Source: Aureimonas sp. AU4 (GTDB lineage: Bacteria > Pseudomonadota > Alphaproteobacteria > Rhizobiales > Rhizobiaceae). Taken from it: a DNA stretch of 64,000 nucleotides. The stretch is from contig NZ_BBWK01000014.1 in assembly GCF_001463765.1 (NCBI RefSeq), positions 1 through 64,000 of the forward strand, read 5' to 3'. Under the pieces are notes generated by a model. That model had not been told where the DNA came from. It ran no database searches and saw only the letters and a list, made by a program, of their open reading frames with translations. Positions 14,669 to 23,798 of the stretch are shown here, piece after piece. Position numbers and translations under genes: made by a program. Position 1 is the first letter of the stretch. Each line of letters begins with the position of its first letter.

Positions 14669-15702
14669 CGGATGCGGGCTCCGGCGGCGGGGGCCTTGGC
14701 GGCGGGCGGCACGGTGGGCGCGTCCTGGGCGCGCGAGCGGCGAAGGAACTGTGCAAGGCCGCCGAAGGCCGGCGACTGCACGACCAGGATCAGGGCGATC
14801 AGCGCGGCCTTCAGGATGAGGTTCATCTCCGGCGGGAAGCCCGATAGGAGAATGCCAGTGTTCATGGCCTGGATCACGAGCGCGCCGACCAAGGACAGGA
14901 GGATCGAGAAGCGCCCGCCCATGAGCGAGGTGCCGCCGATCACGACCGCGAGGATGGCGTCGAGCTCCAGCCAGAGGCCCGCGTTGTTGGCATCCGCCCC
15001 CCGGATGTCGGCGGCGGCGATGACGCCCGCGACCGAGGCGCACAGCCCCGAGGCGACATAGGCGAGGGCGACCGTCGCCTTGGCGTCGACGCCCGCCAGC
15101 GCCGAAGCGCGGCGGTTGATGCCCACGGCCTCGATCAGGAGGCCGAGCGCGGTGCGCCGCACGAGGAGCGTCGCACCGAAGGCCACGATCAGCGCGATCC
15201 AGACCGGCATGGGCAGGCCGAGAAAGGCGCCGCTGCCGATGAAGAAGAGAACGGGATCGTTGAAGGTGACGATCGTGCCGGAGGTGACGAGCTGCGCGAT
15301 GCCGCGGCCCGCGACCATCAGGATCAGGGTGGCGATGATCGGCTGGATGTCGAGGACCGCGACGAGAAATCCGTTCCACAGGCCGCAGAGGAGGCCGACG
15401 CCGAGCGCGGCCACGAGCACCACGGCCGGCGGGTATCCGGCGACGGTGAGGGTCGCGGCGACGGCTCCCGCGATCGCCATGGTCGCGCCCACCGACAGGT
15501 CGACGCCCTTGGTGGCGATCACCAGCGTCATGCCGACGGCGAGCAGCATCACCGGCGCGCCGCGGTTGAGGACGTCGACGAGCGGCCCGTAGAGGCGGCC
15601 GTCGCGCGTGGCAAGGTCGAAGAAGCCGGGGAAGACGGCCCAGTTGGCGAGGAGAACGAGGAGGAGGGCCCCGATCTGGGGCGCGGCGCGGCGCAGGCTC
15701 AT
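14665..15702 (-). CDS. ytfT: Galactofuranose-type ABC transporter permease
   Basis: 345 residues, multi-spanning, of the RbsC family, with the signature AVGMTLVIATKGVDLSVGAT and a cytoplasmic loop IGGTSLMGGRFSILLSLVGA. The C-terminus ends in a basic Ala/Pro-rich tail. The start ATG at 15702 overlaps the ytfR stop and the stop overlaps the yjfF start, so three genes are tightly coupled. It forms the permease heterodimer with YjfF. Confidence 0.88.
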   Translation of the reverse strand: MSLRRAAPQIGALLLVLLANWAVFPGFFDLATRDGRLYGPLVDVLNRGAPVMLLAVGMTLVIATKGVDLSVGATMAIAGAVAATLTVAGYPPAVVLVAALGVGLLCGLWNGFLVAVLDIQPIIATLILMVAGRGIAQLVTSGTIVTFNDPVLFFIGSGAFLGLPMPVWIALIVAFGATLLVRRTALGLLIEAVGINRRASALAGVDAKATVALAYVASGLCASVAGVIAAADIRGADANNAGLWLELDAILAVVIGGTSLMGGRFSILLSLVGALVIQAMNTGILLSGFPPEMNLILKAALIALILVVQSPAFGGLAQFLRRSRAQDAPTVPPAAKAPAAGARIR

Positions 15703-17219
15703 GCGGCATCCCTCGTGTGGCCGGACGCGATCATCGCCATGATGCCGTCGGGCGAGACGGCGGCGCCCTCGAGGTCGCCGACATGGCGTCGGTCGCGAAG
15801 GACGCGCACGCGGTCGGAATAGACGGCGATCTCCTCGAGCTCCGAGGAGATGACGAGCATGGCCATGCCGTCGCGGCACAGGTCCTCGATCAGGCGCACG
15901 ATCTCGGCGTGCGCGCCGACGTCGATGCCGCGCGTCGGCTCGTCGAGGATCAGGAAGCTCGGCTCGGTGGCGAGCCAGCGGGCGAGGATCGCCTTCTGCT
16001 GGTTGCCGCCCGAGAGGAGGCGGATCGGCTTCTCGATGTCGGTGGTGCGGATGTCGAGCGCCTTCACGAAGCGCTCCGCGATGCGCACCTGCTCGCGCAT
16101 GGGCAGGGGCTTGCGCCAGCCCTGGCGCGCCTGGAGGGCGAGGATGATGTTCTCGCGCACCGACAGGTCGCCGACGATGCCCTCGACCTTGCGCTCCTCC
16201 GGGCAGTAGCCGAAGCCGAGGCGGATGGCCGTGCGCGGGTTCTGGATGCGCACCGGCCTGCCGTCCACGAAGGCGCGGCCCTCGTCGGCGCGAAGCGCCC
16301 CGAAGACGAGGCGCGCCGTCTCGGTGCGGCCCGAGCCCAGCAGCCCCGCGACGCCCACCGCCTCGCCGGGATGGACCGTGAGGTCGAAGGGCTCGATCTC
16401 GCGGCGGCGGCCATAATGCTCGAAGCGCACGCGCGGCTCGCCCGTGCGCTTTTGCGCCGGGCCAGCCGGCGCGTGGGCGACGGCGGCGCGCAGCTCGCGG
16501 CCCAGCATCAGGGACACGATCTCGGCGGTCGAGGTGTCGCGGATCGCGCGCTCGCCGACTAGCTTGCCGTTGCGCAGGACGGTCGCCCGGTCGCAGACCG
16601 CGAAGACCTGGTCGAGGAAGTGGGTGACGAAGAGGATCGCAAGGCCCCGGTCGCGAAGCGCGCGCATGGCCGTGAACAGCGTTTCCACCTCGGCGGCGTC
16701 GAGGCTGGCCGTCGGCTCGTCGAGGATCAGCACCTTGCCCGACACGTCGACGGCGCGCACGATCGCGACGAGCTGCTGGATGGCGACCGACAGGGTGCCG
16801 AGCGTGGCGTTCGGGTCGATGTGGCCGAGGCCGTGCTCGGCGAGCAGCGCCTTGGCCCGCCGACGCATGAGGCCGGTGCGCGTCAGGCCCGCCCAGGTCG
16901 GCTGGCGCCCGAGATAGAGGTTCTCGGCGACCGAAAGGTTCGGCAGGAGGTTCACCTCCTGGTAGACGGTGCCGATGCCCAGGCTCTGCGCCTCGCGGCT
17001 GTCGGCGGGGTCGATGGCGCGGCCCTCGAGCTCGGCCGAGCCGCCGTCGCGCCGGTAGATGCCGGTGAGCGTCTTGATGAGGGTCGACTTGCCGGCGCCG
17101 TTCTCGCCGAGCAGCGCGTGGATCTCGCCGGCCCGAAGGGTCAGGTCGACGCCGTCGAGCGCGCGGATGCCGACGAACGCCTTGGTCAGGCCGCGGATCG
17201 CAAGGAGCGGTGGGGACAT
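15699..17219 (-). CDS. ytfR: Sugar ABC transporter ATPase with two nucleotide-binding domains
   Basis: 506 residues. The first ABC domain has Walker A at 38-46 (GENGAGKST) and Walker B LILDEPTASLD; its signature motif is degenerate (LSVAIQQLV). The second has LSGGNQQKA and LILDEPTRGID, with a modified Walker A (LLGSGRTET). This asymmetric double-domain layout is standard for RbsA/MglA/YtfR carbohydrate importers. I chose ATG 17219 (MSPPLLAIRGLTKAF) rather than the longer frame upstream because it leaves the usual short lead before the first strand. It sits about 110 bp after ytfQ, with a stem-loop between them. Confidence 0.92.
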   Translation of the reverse strand: MSPPLLAIRGLTKAFVGIRALDGVDLTLRAGEIHALLGENGAGKSTLIKTLTGIYRRDGGSAELEGRAIDPADSREAQSLGIGTVYQEVNLLPNLSVAENLYLGRQPTWAGLTRTGLMRRRAKALLAEHGLGHIDPNATLGTLSVAIQQLVAIVRAVDVSGKVLILDEPTASLDAAEVETLFTAMRALRDRGLAILFVTHFLDQVFAVCDRATVLRNGKLVGERAIRDTSTAEIVSLMLGRELRAAVAHAPAGPAQKRTGEPRVRFEHYGRRREIEPFDLTVHPGEAVGVAGLLGSGRTETARLVFGALRADEGRAFVDGRPVRIQNPRTAIRLGFGYCPEERKVEGIVGDLSVRENIILALQARQGWRKPLPMREQVRIAERFVKALDIRTTDIEKPIRLLSGGNQQKAILARWLATEPSFLILDEPTRGIDVGAHAEIVRLIEDLCRDGMAMLVISSELEEIAVYSDRVRVLRDRRHVGDLEGAAVSPDGIMAMIASGHTRDAA

Positions 17220-17270
17220 GGCTGGCACCTGAAGACAAATGTCGCATCGCCCGGAGGCAGAGGCGGTTCC

Positions 17271-17302
17271 GCCGGGCGGGAGCCACAAGCTCCCGGCCCG
17301 GC
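17271..17302 (-). terminator. Stem-loop between ytfQ and ytfR
   Basis: GCCGGGCGGGAGC and GCTCCCGGCCCGGC flank CACAA, forming a strong stem with one imperfection. It sits directly after the binding-protein gene and before the ATPase gene. In sugar ABC operons such stems protect or partly terminate the binding-protein mRNA, giving more of it than of membrane subunits. That role is inferred from position. Confidence 0.6.
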
Positions 17303-17331
17303 GGCACGGATCGGTCAGGATGACGGGGAGC

Positions 17332-18297
17332 TTAGTATCCCATGCCCTTCTTGGCTTCCATGACGGCCTTCGGGTCGTCCTTCTGCGTGTAGAGCTTGGA
17401 CTCGGTCTGGATCCACTTCGGCGGCTCCTTGCCGTCCTTCTTGTAGGCTTCCAGCGCGTCGAAGGCGGGGCCGGCCATGTTGGGCGTCAGCTCGACCGTG
17501 GCGTTGGCCTCGCCGTTGCTCATCGCCTGGAAGATGTCCGGCACGGCGTCGATCGAGACGACCATGATGTCGCTGCCGGGCTTCAGGCCGGCTTCCTTGA
17601 TGGCCTGGATGGCGCCCACCGCCATGTCGTCGTTATGGGCGTAGACCGCGCAGATGTCCTTGCCGCCGTTCTCTGCCTTGATGAAGCTCTCCATGACTTC
17701 CTTGCCCTTGGTGCGGGTGAAGTCGCCGGTCTGGGAGCGGGTAAGGCTGATGTTGTCGTGGCCCTTGATGGCCTCCTCGAAGCCCTTCTTGCGGGCGATG
17801 GCGGGCGAGGAGCCCGTGGTGCCCTGGAGCTCGACGACCTTGCAGGGCTTGGAGCCGACCTGGCCGACGAGGTAGTCGCCCGCCACCTTGCCCTCGTGGA
17901 CCTGGTCCGAGGTCACGGCGGTTAGGTAGAGCGAGTCGTCCTTGGTCTCGATGTTGCGGTCGAGCAGGACCACCGGGATCTTGGCGTCCTTGGCCTCTTC
18001 CAGGACTTGGTCCCAGCCCGTGGCGACGACCGGGGCGAGCAGGATCGCGTCCACCCCTTGCGCCACGAAGGAGCGGATCGCCTTGATCTGGTTCTCCTGC
18101 TTCTGCTGGGCGTCGGCGAACTTGAGGTCGATGCCGCGCTTCTTGGCCTCCTCGCGGGTGACCGAGGTCTCGGCCGCGCGCCAGCCGGACTCCGAGCCGA
18201 CCTGCGAGAAGCCGACCGTCATGCCGCTCTGGGCGAGCACCGGCGAGGCGAGAAGGGTCGCGAGCGCGAAGCCGGCGAGCGTGGAGCGAATGCGCAT
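17332..18297 (-). CDS. ytfQ: Galactofuranose-binding periplasmic protein
   Basis: 321 residues with a Sec signal peptide (MRIRSTLAGFALATLLASPVLAQ) and then a LacI-type periplasmic binding fold. The mature start MTVGFSQVGSESGWRAAET, the block QQKQENQIKAIRSFVAQGVDA and the end MGY closely match what I recall of E. coli YtfQ, far beyond general family similarity. YtfQ binds galactofuranose, and to some extent other sugars, and delivers it to YtfR/YtfT/YjfF. I chose ATG 18297 over a longer frame because it gives a clean signal peptide. Confidence 0.92.
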   Translation of the reverse strand: MRIRSTLAGFALATLLASPVLAQSGMTVGFSQVGSESGWRAAETSVTREEAKKRGIDLKFADAQQKQENQIKAIRSFVAQGVDAILLAPVVATGWDQVLEEAKDAKIPVVLLDRNIETKDDSLYLTAVTSDQVHEGKVAGDYLVGQVGSKPCKVVELQGTTGSSPAIARKKGFEEAIKGHDNISLTRSQTGDFTRTKGKEVMESFIKAENGGKDICAVYAHNDDMAVGAIQAIKEAGLKPGSDIMVVSIDAVPDIFQAMSNGEANATVELTPNMAGPAFDALEAYKKDGKEPPKWIQTESKLYTQKDDPKAVMEAKKGMGY

Positions 18298-18414
18298 GAG
18301 ATGAAGACCTCCCGTAGAGCCGACGCTCACCGGCCGGGCGGCCCTCCCGAGGCCCCGGCCGGCACGTTCACGAAGCGCCGGCGACCACCCGCACGTTTGA
18401 GCGGGAATAACTCA

Positions 18415-18443
18415 TACAAAAGCCGCGCGCACGATTCTGTCAA
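18415..18443 (-). promoter_or_regulatory. Candidate promoter of the ytf operon
   Basis: On the reverse strand TTGACA (18443-18438) is a perfect -35 hexamer. About 17-18 nt further lies an AT-richer stretch (TTTTGTATGAG) that could supply a weak -10. It is about 120 bp ahead of ytfQ in the divergent region with the GH13 gene. No regulator gene is adjacent. Confidence 0.4.
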
Positions 18444-18556
18444 CTCCCCTGACGGTCCGATCGCGTCGCAACCTGCGCGCACGGTCCCGTGCTTCGCTGC
18501 GGCGCTTCGCATCAAGCGCCCTAGCTTACGCGCGCAACCCCCACGCGGAGCGCCCG

Positions 18557-20167
18557 ATGCTGAACCTCTGGTACAAGAACGCCGTGATCTACTGCGTCGA
18601 CGTCGAGACCTTCCAGGACTCGGACGGCGACGGGATCGGCGACTTCCGGGGGCTCATCTCGCGGCTCGACCATATCGAGGCGCTGGGAGCGACCTGCATC
18701 TGGCTGCTCCCCTTCTACCCCAGCCCCAACCGCGACAACGGCTACGACGTCGCCGACTATTACGGCGTCGACCCGCGCTACGGGACCCTCGGCGACTTCG
18801 TGGAGTTCACCCACGCCGCGCACGAGCGGGGCCTGCGTGTCCTGGTCGACCTCGTGGTGAACCACTCCTCGATCGACCATCCCTGGTTCCAGGCCAGCCG
18901 CCAGCGGGACCCGGCCTTCGAGGACTGGTACGTCTGGCGCAAGGAGAAGCCGGCCGACGCGGAAGAGGGGGTGATCTTTCCCGGCGTGCAGGAGTCCACC
19001 TGGACCTATGACCGCACGCGCCGGGAATACTACTTCCACCGCTTCTACAAGCACCAGGCCGACCTCAACATCGCCAACCCCGCCGTGCGCGAGGAGATCG
19101 AGCGCATCATCGGCTTCTGGCTGGCGCTCGGCGTCTCGGGCTTCCGCATGGACGCGGTGCCCTTCATGCTGGAGGAACTCTCGACCGCCCATTCGGGCTG
19201 GGAGCCGCATCGCTACCTGTCGGAGCTGCAGACCTTCGCCTCCTGGCGGCGGGCGGAGGCGATCCTTCTGGCCGAGGCCAATATCGAGATGCGGGAGGCG
19301 GACGACTATTTCGGCACGGGCGACCGGCTCCACGTCATCTTCAACTTCCCGCTCAACCAGAAGCTCTTCCTCGGCCTAGCCCGCAAGGACGCCTCGCCGG
19401 TGGTGGACTTCCTCAAGGCGCTTCCGGACATCCCGGCGGTCGCGCAATGGGCGACCTTCCTGCGCAACCACGACGAGATCGACCTCGGGCGTCTCGAGGA
19501 GGGCGAGCGCGAGGAGGTCTTCGCCGCCTTCGGCCCCGACAAGGGCATGCAGCTCTACGAGCGCGGCCTGCGTCGTCGTCTCGCGCCCATGCTCGGCGGC
19601 GACGCCAAGCGCCTCGCCATGGCCTTCTCGATCATGCTGGCGCTGCCGGGCACGCCGGTGATCTGGTACGGCGACGAGATCGGCATGGGCGAGGATCTGG
19701 CGCTTCCCGAACGCCATGCCGTGCGAACGCCCATGCAGTGGGACGCGACGCCGAACGGCGGCTTCTCCTCGGCCGAGCGCGGGGCCTGCGTGCGCCCGCC
19801 CGTCACCGGCGACCCGCTGGGCTTCGAGCGCACCAACGCGGAGGCCCAGCGCCTCGACCCCGCCTCGCCCCTTTCCACCGTGCGGCGCCTGATCCGCGCG
19901 CGGCGCGAGGCGGTGGAGATCGGCTGGGGCGAGGCCGAGCCGCTCGACCTCGGCACGACGGCGGTGCTGGGCCTGCGCTCGCGCTGGCGCGGCGGCGAGA
20001 TCGTCACGCTGCACAACCTGTCGGACGCGCCCGCTCGCATCCGCTGGCCGAAGGGCGTCGCGCGCACCAAGCTGCATCCGCTGATCGAGGAGGGGGCCGC
20101 GCTTCTGGAGGATAAGTCCCCCGAGCTCGGCCCCTACGGCTTCGCCTGGTTCCGCGTGAAGACGTGA
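18557..20167 (+). CDS. GH13 alpha-glucosidase/trehalose synthase-like enzyme
   Basis: 536 residues with a TIM barrel of family GH13. Conserved regions are WLLPFYPSP, DLVVNHSS, the nucleophile D199 in GFRMDAVPF, the acid/base E240 in LLAEANIEM, and D306 in LRNHDEID, followed by a small C-terminal beta domain. No signal peptide, so cytoplasmic. The opening LWYKNAVIYCVDVETFQDSDGDGIGDF and the HAVRTPMQWD block are typical of trehalose synthases (maltose to trehalose) and close relatives. The maltokinase partner often fused to it is absent. Related alternatives are oligo-1,6-glucosidase or sucrose-acting enzymes. The divergent ytf operon hints at sugar metabolism. Confidence 0.85.
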   Translation: MLNLWYKNAVIYCVDVETFQDSDGDGIGDFRGLISRLDHIEALGATCIWLLPFYPSPNRDNGYDVADYYGVDPRYGTLGDFVEFTHAAHERGLRVLVDLVVNHSSIDHPWFQASRQRDPAFEDWYVWRKEKPADAEEGVIFPGVQESTWTYDRTRREYYFHRFYKHQADLNIANPAVREEIERIIGFWLALGVSGFRMDAVPFMLEELSTAHSGWEPHRYLSELQTFASWRRAEAILLAEANIEMREADDYFGTGDRLHVIFNFPLNQKLFLGLARKDASPVVDFLKALPDIPAVAQWATFLRNHDEIDLGRLEEGEREEVFAAFGPDKGMQLYERGLRRRLAPMLGGDAKRLAMAFSIMLALPGTPVIWYGDEIGMGEDLALPERHAVRTPMQWDATPNGGFSSAERGACVRPPVTGDPLGFERTNAEAQRLDPASPLSTVRRLIRARREAVEIGWGEAEPLDLGTTAVLGLRSRWRGGEIVTLHNLSDAPARIRWPKGVARTKLHPLIEEGAALLEDKSPELGPYGFAWFRVKT

Positions 20168-20192
20168 ATGTTCACGCGCCGCCGGCGAGCGC

Positions 20193-21251
20193 TCATGCGC
20201 CGCCGGCGACCTCGACCTCGTCCAGTACCTCGTCCTCCTCGGCCTCCAGGGCCGGAGCCTCCGAGGGCTCGAGGCCGAAGAGGGCGGCCACGTCCGGCGC
20301 GTAGCGCAGGAGGTCGGGGCGAAGCCGCATGAGCGCGAGGTCCTTGGCCTTGGCCTCCAGCATGACGTCGAAGCGCAGGCCTTCCGCCTCGCGCATGAAG
20401 GTCGCGAACTCGAACGGGTTGCAGAAGTCGGCATGGCCCGTGAAGACCGGCGCGACATGGCGGACGGTCTTCTTCTTCGTCTTCTTGTCGACGCGCACCT
20501 GCTCGCGCAGCTCCGTGCGGGGCGAGGAGAAGTGGATCTTCGGCTGCTGGTCCTCGGGCCAGGTCTTGAGGATGGCGGCCAGCGTGTCGCGCACCGGCAC
20601 CTGTCCGGGGTTGAGGCACCAGTGGTGCTGGTAGTCGAAGATGCAGCGCACGCCGGTGCGCTCGTGGATCCACAGGACGTCGGCGGCCGAGAAGCGCAGA
20701 TCGTCGTGCTCCAGCACGAGACGCCGCTGCACGGGTTCGGGCAGCGTAGCCCAAGTCTCCACCCAGCGCTCGCGCGAGGCCGGCACGTCGCCGTAGGTGC
20801 CGCCGACATGGATCACGAGCACGGCCTCGGGCGGCTGCTCCATGAGGTCCAGCATCTCGGCCTGCGATACGAGGTCGGCGACCGACTTCGCGACGAGCTG
20901 GGGGTCGGGGCTGTTGAGGACGATGAACTGCGAGGGGTGGAAGGAGAGGCGGATGCCGAGCCGCCGCGCCTTGGCGCCGAAGGCCGCCAGCTCCGCCCTG
21001 GAGTCGCGAACCATCGAGTGGAACTGGGGCATGTCGGGATGGGTCGCGTAAGGCGCGATGTCCGACGACATGCGGTACATGCGGATGTCATGGCGGTCCA
21101 AGTGGTCGAGGATCGCGTCGAGATAGCCGAGCGAGACCGTGAGATGCGGTTCGCTCGCGGCCCTGCGCGCGTCGTTGCTCTTCAGGTCGTCGCGCGCCAT
21201 GACCTTGACCGGGAAGCCGAGGCGCGAGGGGGCGGGGGCGACGAGCTTCAT
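20193..21251 (-). CDS. uvsE: UV damage endonuclease (UVDE)
   Basis: 352 residues with a TIM barrel of the UvdE family. Metal-binding motifs are in order: FHPSQFIVL, VIHVGGTYG, LEHDD, FDYQHHW, HFSSPR and GHADFCNP. The enzyme nicks DNA directly 5' of UV photoproducts and abasic sites, an excision route independent of UvrABC. The core ends near residue 310; an acidic tail follows. The gene overlaps the DHH phosphoesterase upstream by ATGA (21248-21251), so both are made from one message and may act in one repair path. Confidence 0.92.
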   Translation of the reverse strand: MKLVAPAPSRLGFPVKVMARDDLKSNDARRAASEPHLTVSLGYLDAILDHLDRHDIRMYRMSSDIAPYATHPDMPQFHSMVRDSRAELAAFGAKARRLGIRLSFHPSQFIVLNSPDPQLVAKSVADLVSQAEMLDLMEQPPEAVLVIHVGGTYGDVPASRERWVETWATLPEPVQRRLVLEHDDLRFSAADVLWIHERTGVRCIFDYQHHWCLNPGQVPVRDTLAAILKTWPEDQQPKIHFSSPRTELREQVRVDKKTKKKTVRHVAPVFTGHADFCNPFEFATFMREAEGLRFDVMLEAKAKDLALMRLRPDLLRYAPDVAALFGLEPSEAPALEAEEDEVLDEVEVAGGA

Positions 21252-22297
21252 GCCGCGGCCTCCAGCTCGGGCCCGAAGCCGATCGCGTGGACGAAGTGGT
21301 TCCAGTCCGCGAGCCTGAGCGCGCCGCCCGATGCCAGGCGGTGGCCGTTGCCGTATTCCTCGCCCGCCCCGGGCGGCCGGTGCTCGGCGAGGAAGGCGAT
21401 GAGGTCGCGATCCTCGCCGGTGCGGGCGGCGAAATGCACCCAGCCCTCGAGGTAGCCGAAGTTGGCGGCGATCACGATGCGGTCCTTGATGCGCGTGCGC
21501 CAGGCCTGGGCGACGAGCGGATGGATCTGGCAGGGCGAGGAGAAGGGGATCAGCGCGACCTCGGCCGAGACGCGGGGGCCGATCTTGCGCGCGGCGTCGA
21601 GCGCGGCCTTCACCTCCTCCTTGGCGGCCAGAAGCGCGGCGGTCTCGCCGTGCTCGCCGGAGAGAACGGCCTTGGCCCCATCCGCCTTGAGAAGAAGGTC
21701 CAGCGCGGCGGACGCGTCCCCGCTCGCCGTGCGGCGCGGCGCGTTGACGAGCGAGACCGCCTTGCGCAGCGCCGTGATGCCGAGGCGCCGGGCCTCCTCC
21801 ATCTCCGGGAAGCCGTCCTCGTCGGCCATGTCGCCGATCAGGCCGATCGCGGCCAGCCACAGGAGGTCGGAGGTTTCTATGCCGGTCGCCTTCGCGCAGC
21901 GATAGGCGAGAAGCGAGGAGGTCGGGATCGGATCGTCCTCGATCCCGGAGATGACGCAGGCATGGGTCGGTACGCCGGTCGGCACGTGGTGGTCGATCAG
22001 AACGGTGGGGAGGCCGAGGTCGGGCAGGCGGCTCGACACGCCGAGGTCGGTGACCACGAGGCCCGTCATGGCCCGGCCGCGCAGCTCGGCGATGAACGCG
22101 TCGGAATAGGCGTTCTCGCCCTTGCCGACGATGCGCGTGGAAGGCTCCATGCCGAGACGCCGGAGGGTCTTCACGAGGATCGCGCCGGCCGACAAGCCGT
22201 CCGCGTCGTTGTGGCATGCGACGAGCGGTGAGGGGCCGAGCGCGCGCGCCGCCTCAGCGAAGGCCTCGGGCCGTTTCATGCCGGAAAAGATGCTCAT
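21248..22297 (-). CDS. DHH-family phosphoesterase (RecJ-like)
   Basis: 349 residues. Metal-binding motifs are HNDADGLSAG (N30, D31, D33), VVTDLG (D84) and IDHHVP (D102-H103-H104), followed by GDMAD and a C-terminal DHHA1-like region (GEEYGNGHRLASGGAL). The DHH superfamily includes RecJ 5'-3' exonucleases, nanoRNases and cyclic-dinucleotide phosphodiesterases. Coupling to uvsE by a 4-nt overlap favours a nucleic-acid role, perhaps trimming 5' ends after UVDE incision. That is inference; the family alone does not say. Confidence 0.85.
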   Translation of the reverse strand: MSIFSGMKRPEAFAEAARALGPSPLVACHNDADGLSAGAILVKTLRRLGMEPSTRIVGKGENAYSDAFIAELRGRAMTGLVVTDLGVSSRLPDLGLPTVLIDHHVPTGVPTHACVISGIEDDPIPTSSLLAYRCAKATGIETSDLLWLAAIGLIGDMADEDGFPEMEEARRLGITALRKAVSLVNAPRRTASGDASAALDLLLKADGAKAVLSGEHGETAALLAAKEEVKAALDAARKIGPRVSAEVALIPFSSPCQIHPLVAQAWRTRIKDRIVIAANFGYLEGWVHFAARTGEDRDLIAFLAEHRPPGAGEEYGNGHRLASGGALRLADWNHFVHAIGFGPELEAAA

Positions 22298-22385
22298 GCG
22301 CTCGCGGTCCCCTGACTGTCAGGGAGCCAACGCATGGAGGCGGCGATCCGATCCGCCGCGCCCATGCGGCATGATGCAAGCGCCG

Positions 22386-22547
22386 TCAGCGGCCCGCGTC
22401 GGTTGTCGCGCCGCCGTCCGGGATCCGGCGCAGCGCCTCCTGCAGCTCGTCCTCCTGCGACTGCTGCGAAGCCTGGTCGGCGTCGCGGTCCTGGTTGTCG
22501 GCCTGGTCCTGCTGGTTGTCGAAGCGATCGTGCGGGATGCGGCTCAT
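22386..22547 (-). CDS. 53-aa Gln/Asp-rich hydrophilic protein
   Basis: A short frame with a good ribosome site (AGGAGAGAG, about 4 nt ahead) encodes 53 residues, very rich in Gln, Asp and Arg with the core DNQDRDADQASQQSQEDEL. No hydrophobic helix and no recognised domain; probably disordered or a single amphipathic helix. A near-consensus EcfG promoter lies about 33 nt upstream of the start, which suggests general stress induction. Coding bias in third positions (G/C) agrees with a real gene. Function unknown. Confidence 0.6.
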   Translation of the reverse strand: MSRIPHDRFDNQQDQADNQDRDADQASQQSQEDELQEALRRIPDGGATTDAGR

Positions 22548-22579
22548 GCTCTCTCTCCTGAAGATGGGTTCCCGGCCCC

Positions 22580-22604
22580 AACGATCGGCCGCCGCCTTCG
22601 TTCA
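22580..22604 (-). promoter_or_regulatory. EcfG-type stress promoter (one mismatch)
   Basis: On the reverse strand TGAAC (22604-22600), 16 nt, CGTT (22583-22580) matches the alphaproteobacterial EcfG/RpoE2 consensus GGAAC-N16/17-CGTT except at the first base. It ends about 33 nt ahead of the ATG of the 53-aa protein. The spacing is exact and the position is right, but one chance match in a GC-rich window cannot be excluded. Confidence 0.5.
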
Positions 22605-22676
22605 GGCGACTGCGAAGGTTTGACGCGAAGGCTAGGAGGCGCTTCAAGGCGCTCGTCCCCCTCGCGGAGCCCCTTC

Positions 22677-23753
22677 ATGCAAGTCTTCGACGGCCACAAC
22701 GACATCCTCCTGCGCATCCATCTCGACGAGACGGGCCAGGCCTTCCGCCAGTTCCTGGAGGGGGGGTCGGACGCCCACATCGATCTCGAGAAGGCGCGCG
22801 CGGGCGGGCTCGCGGGCGGACTCTTCGCGGTCTTTCCGCCCTCGCCCTGGCGGGGCTCCGACGGGACGCCCGACCCGATGCGCCGCGCGCCCTTCGATCT
22901 GCCCCTGCCGGCCCCGCTCGCCCATCCGTTCGGGCTCGACAGCACCGTTTCGATGATCTCGATCCTCCTGCGCCTGGAGCGCGAGTCGGGCGGGCGGCTC
23001 ACGGTCTGCCGGACGGTCGCCGAGATCGAGGCGGCGATGGCCAGCGGGCGCCTTGCCGCCATGCTCCATATCGAGGGTGCCGAGGCGATCGACGCGGAGC
23101 TGAAGACGCTCGACGTGCTTCATGCCGCGGGCCTGCGCTCGATCGGCATGGTGTGGAGCCGGCACAACCATTTCGGCCACGGCGTGCCGATGCGCTTTCC
23201 CTCCACGCCCGACACCGGTCCGGGCCTGACGGAAGCCGGCCGGCGGCTGGTGAAGCGCTGCAACGAGCTCGGCATCCTCCTCGACCTCTCGCATCTCAAC
23301 GAGGGCGGCTTCTGGGAGGTGGCCGAGCTCTCCGACGCTCCGCTCGTCGCCACCCATTCCAACGTCCATCGCCTATGCACGGTGAGCCGCAACCTCACCG
23401 ACCGGCAGCTCGACGCGGTGGCGCGCTCGCGCGGGCTCGTCGGCCTTAACTTCGCGACCGCCTTCCTGCGCGAGGACGGGCACATGGACGCCGACACGCC
23501 GCTGGACACGATGCGTCGCCATCTCGACGCGATGCTGGAGCATCTGGGCGAGGGGGGTGTCGCGCTCGGCTCCGACTTCGACGGGGCGACGATCCCCAAG
23601 GCCATCGGCTCGGCCGCCGGCCTGCCGCGCCTTTTGGAGCACCTGTCGCAGGCGGGCTACGGCGACGCGCTTCTGGAACGCATCGCCTGGCGCAACTGGA
23701 TGGACGTCCTGCGCCGCACGTTTCGCGAACCGTCCACAGCTGCCGCGCAATGA
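22677..23753 (+). CDS. Membrane dipeptidase, family M19 (zinc)
   Basis: 358 residues. Zinc ligands are visible in FDGHND (H7, D9), LHIEGAE (Glu) and the later DLSHLNEGGFWE and ATHSNVH histidines, followed by GSDFDG. This is the renal-dipeptidase family, which cleaves dipeptides including some with D-amino acids. No signal peptide, so cytoplasmic here. It precedes a complete peptide ABC importer by about 110 bp on the same strand, so the pair probably imports and hydrolyses small peptides. Confidence 0.9.
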   Translation: MQVFDGHNDILLRIHLDETGQAFRQFLEGGSDAHIDLEKARAGGLAGGLFAVFPPSPWRGSDGTPDPMRRAPFDLPLPAPLAHPFGLDSTVSMISILLRLERESGGRLTVCRTVAEIEAAMASGRLAAMLHIEGAEAIDAELKTLDVLHAAGLRSIGMVWSRHNHFGHGVPMRFPSTPDTGPGLTEAGRRLVKRCNELGILLDLSHLNEGGFWEVAELSDAPLVATHSNVHRLCTVSRNLTDRQLDAVARSRGLVGLNFATAFLREDGHMDADTPLDTMRRHLDAMLEHLGEGGVALGSDFDGATIPKAIGSAAGLPRLLEHLSQAGYGDALLERIAWRNWMDVLRRTFREPSTAAAQ

Positions 23754-23798
23754 GGCTTGCCCCTTTCTTGGGCTTATCCTAGCCTTTCACGCGAACGT

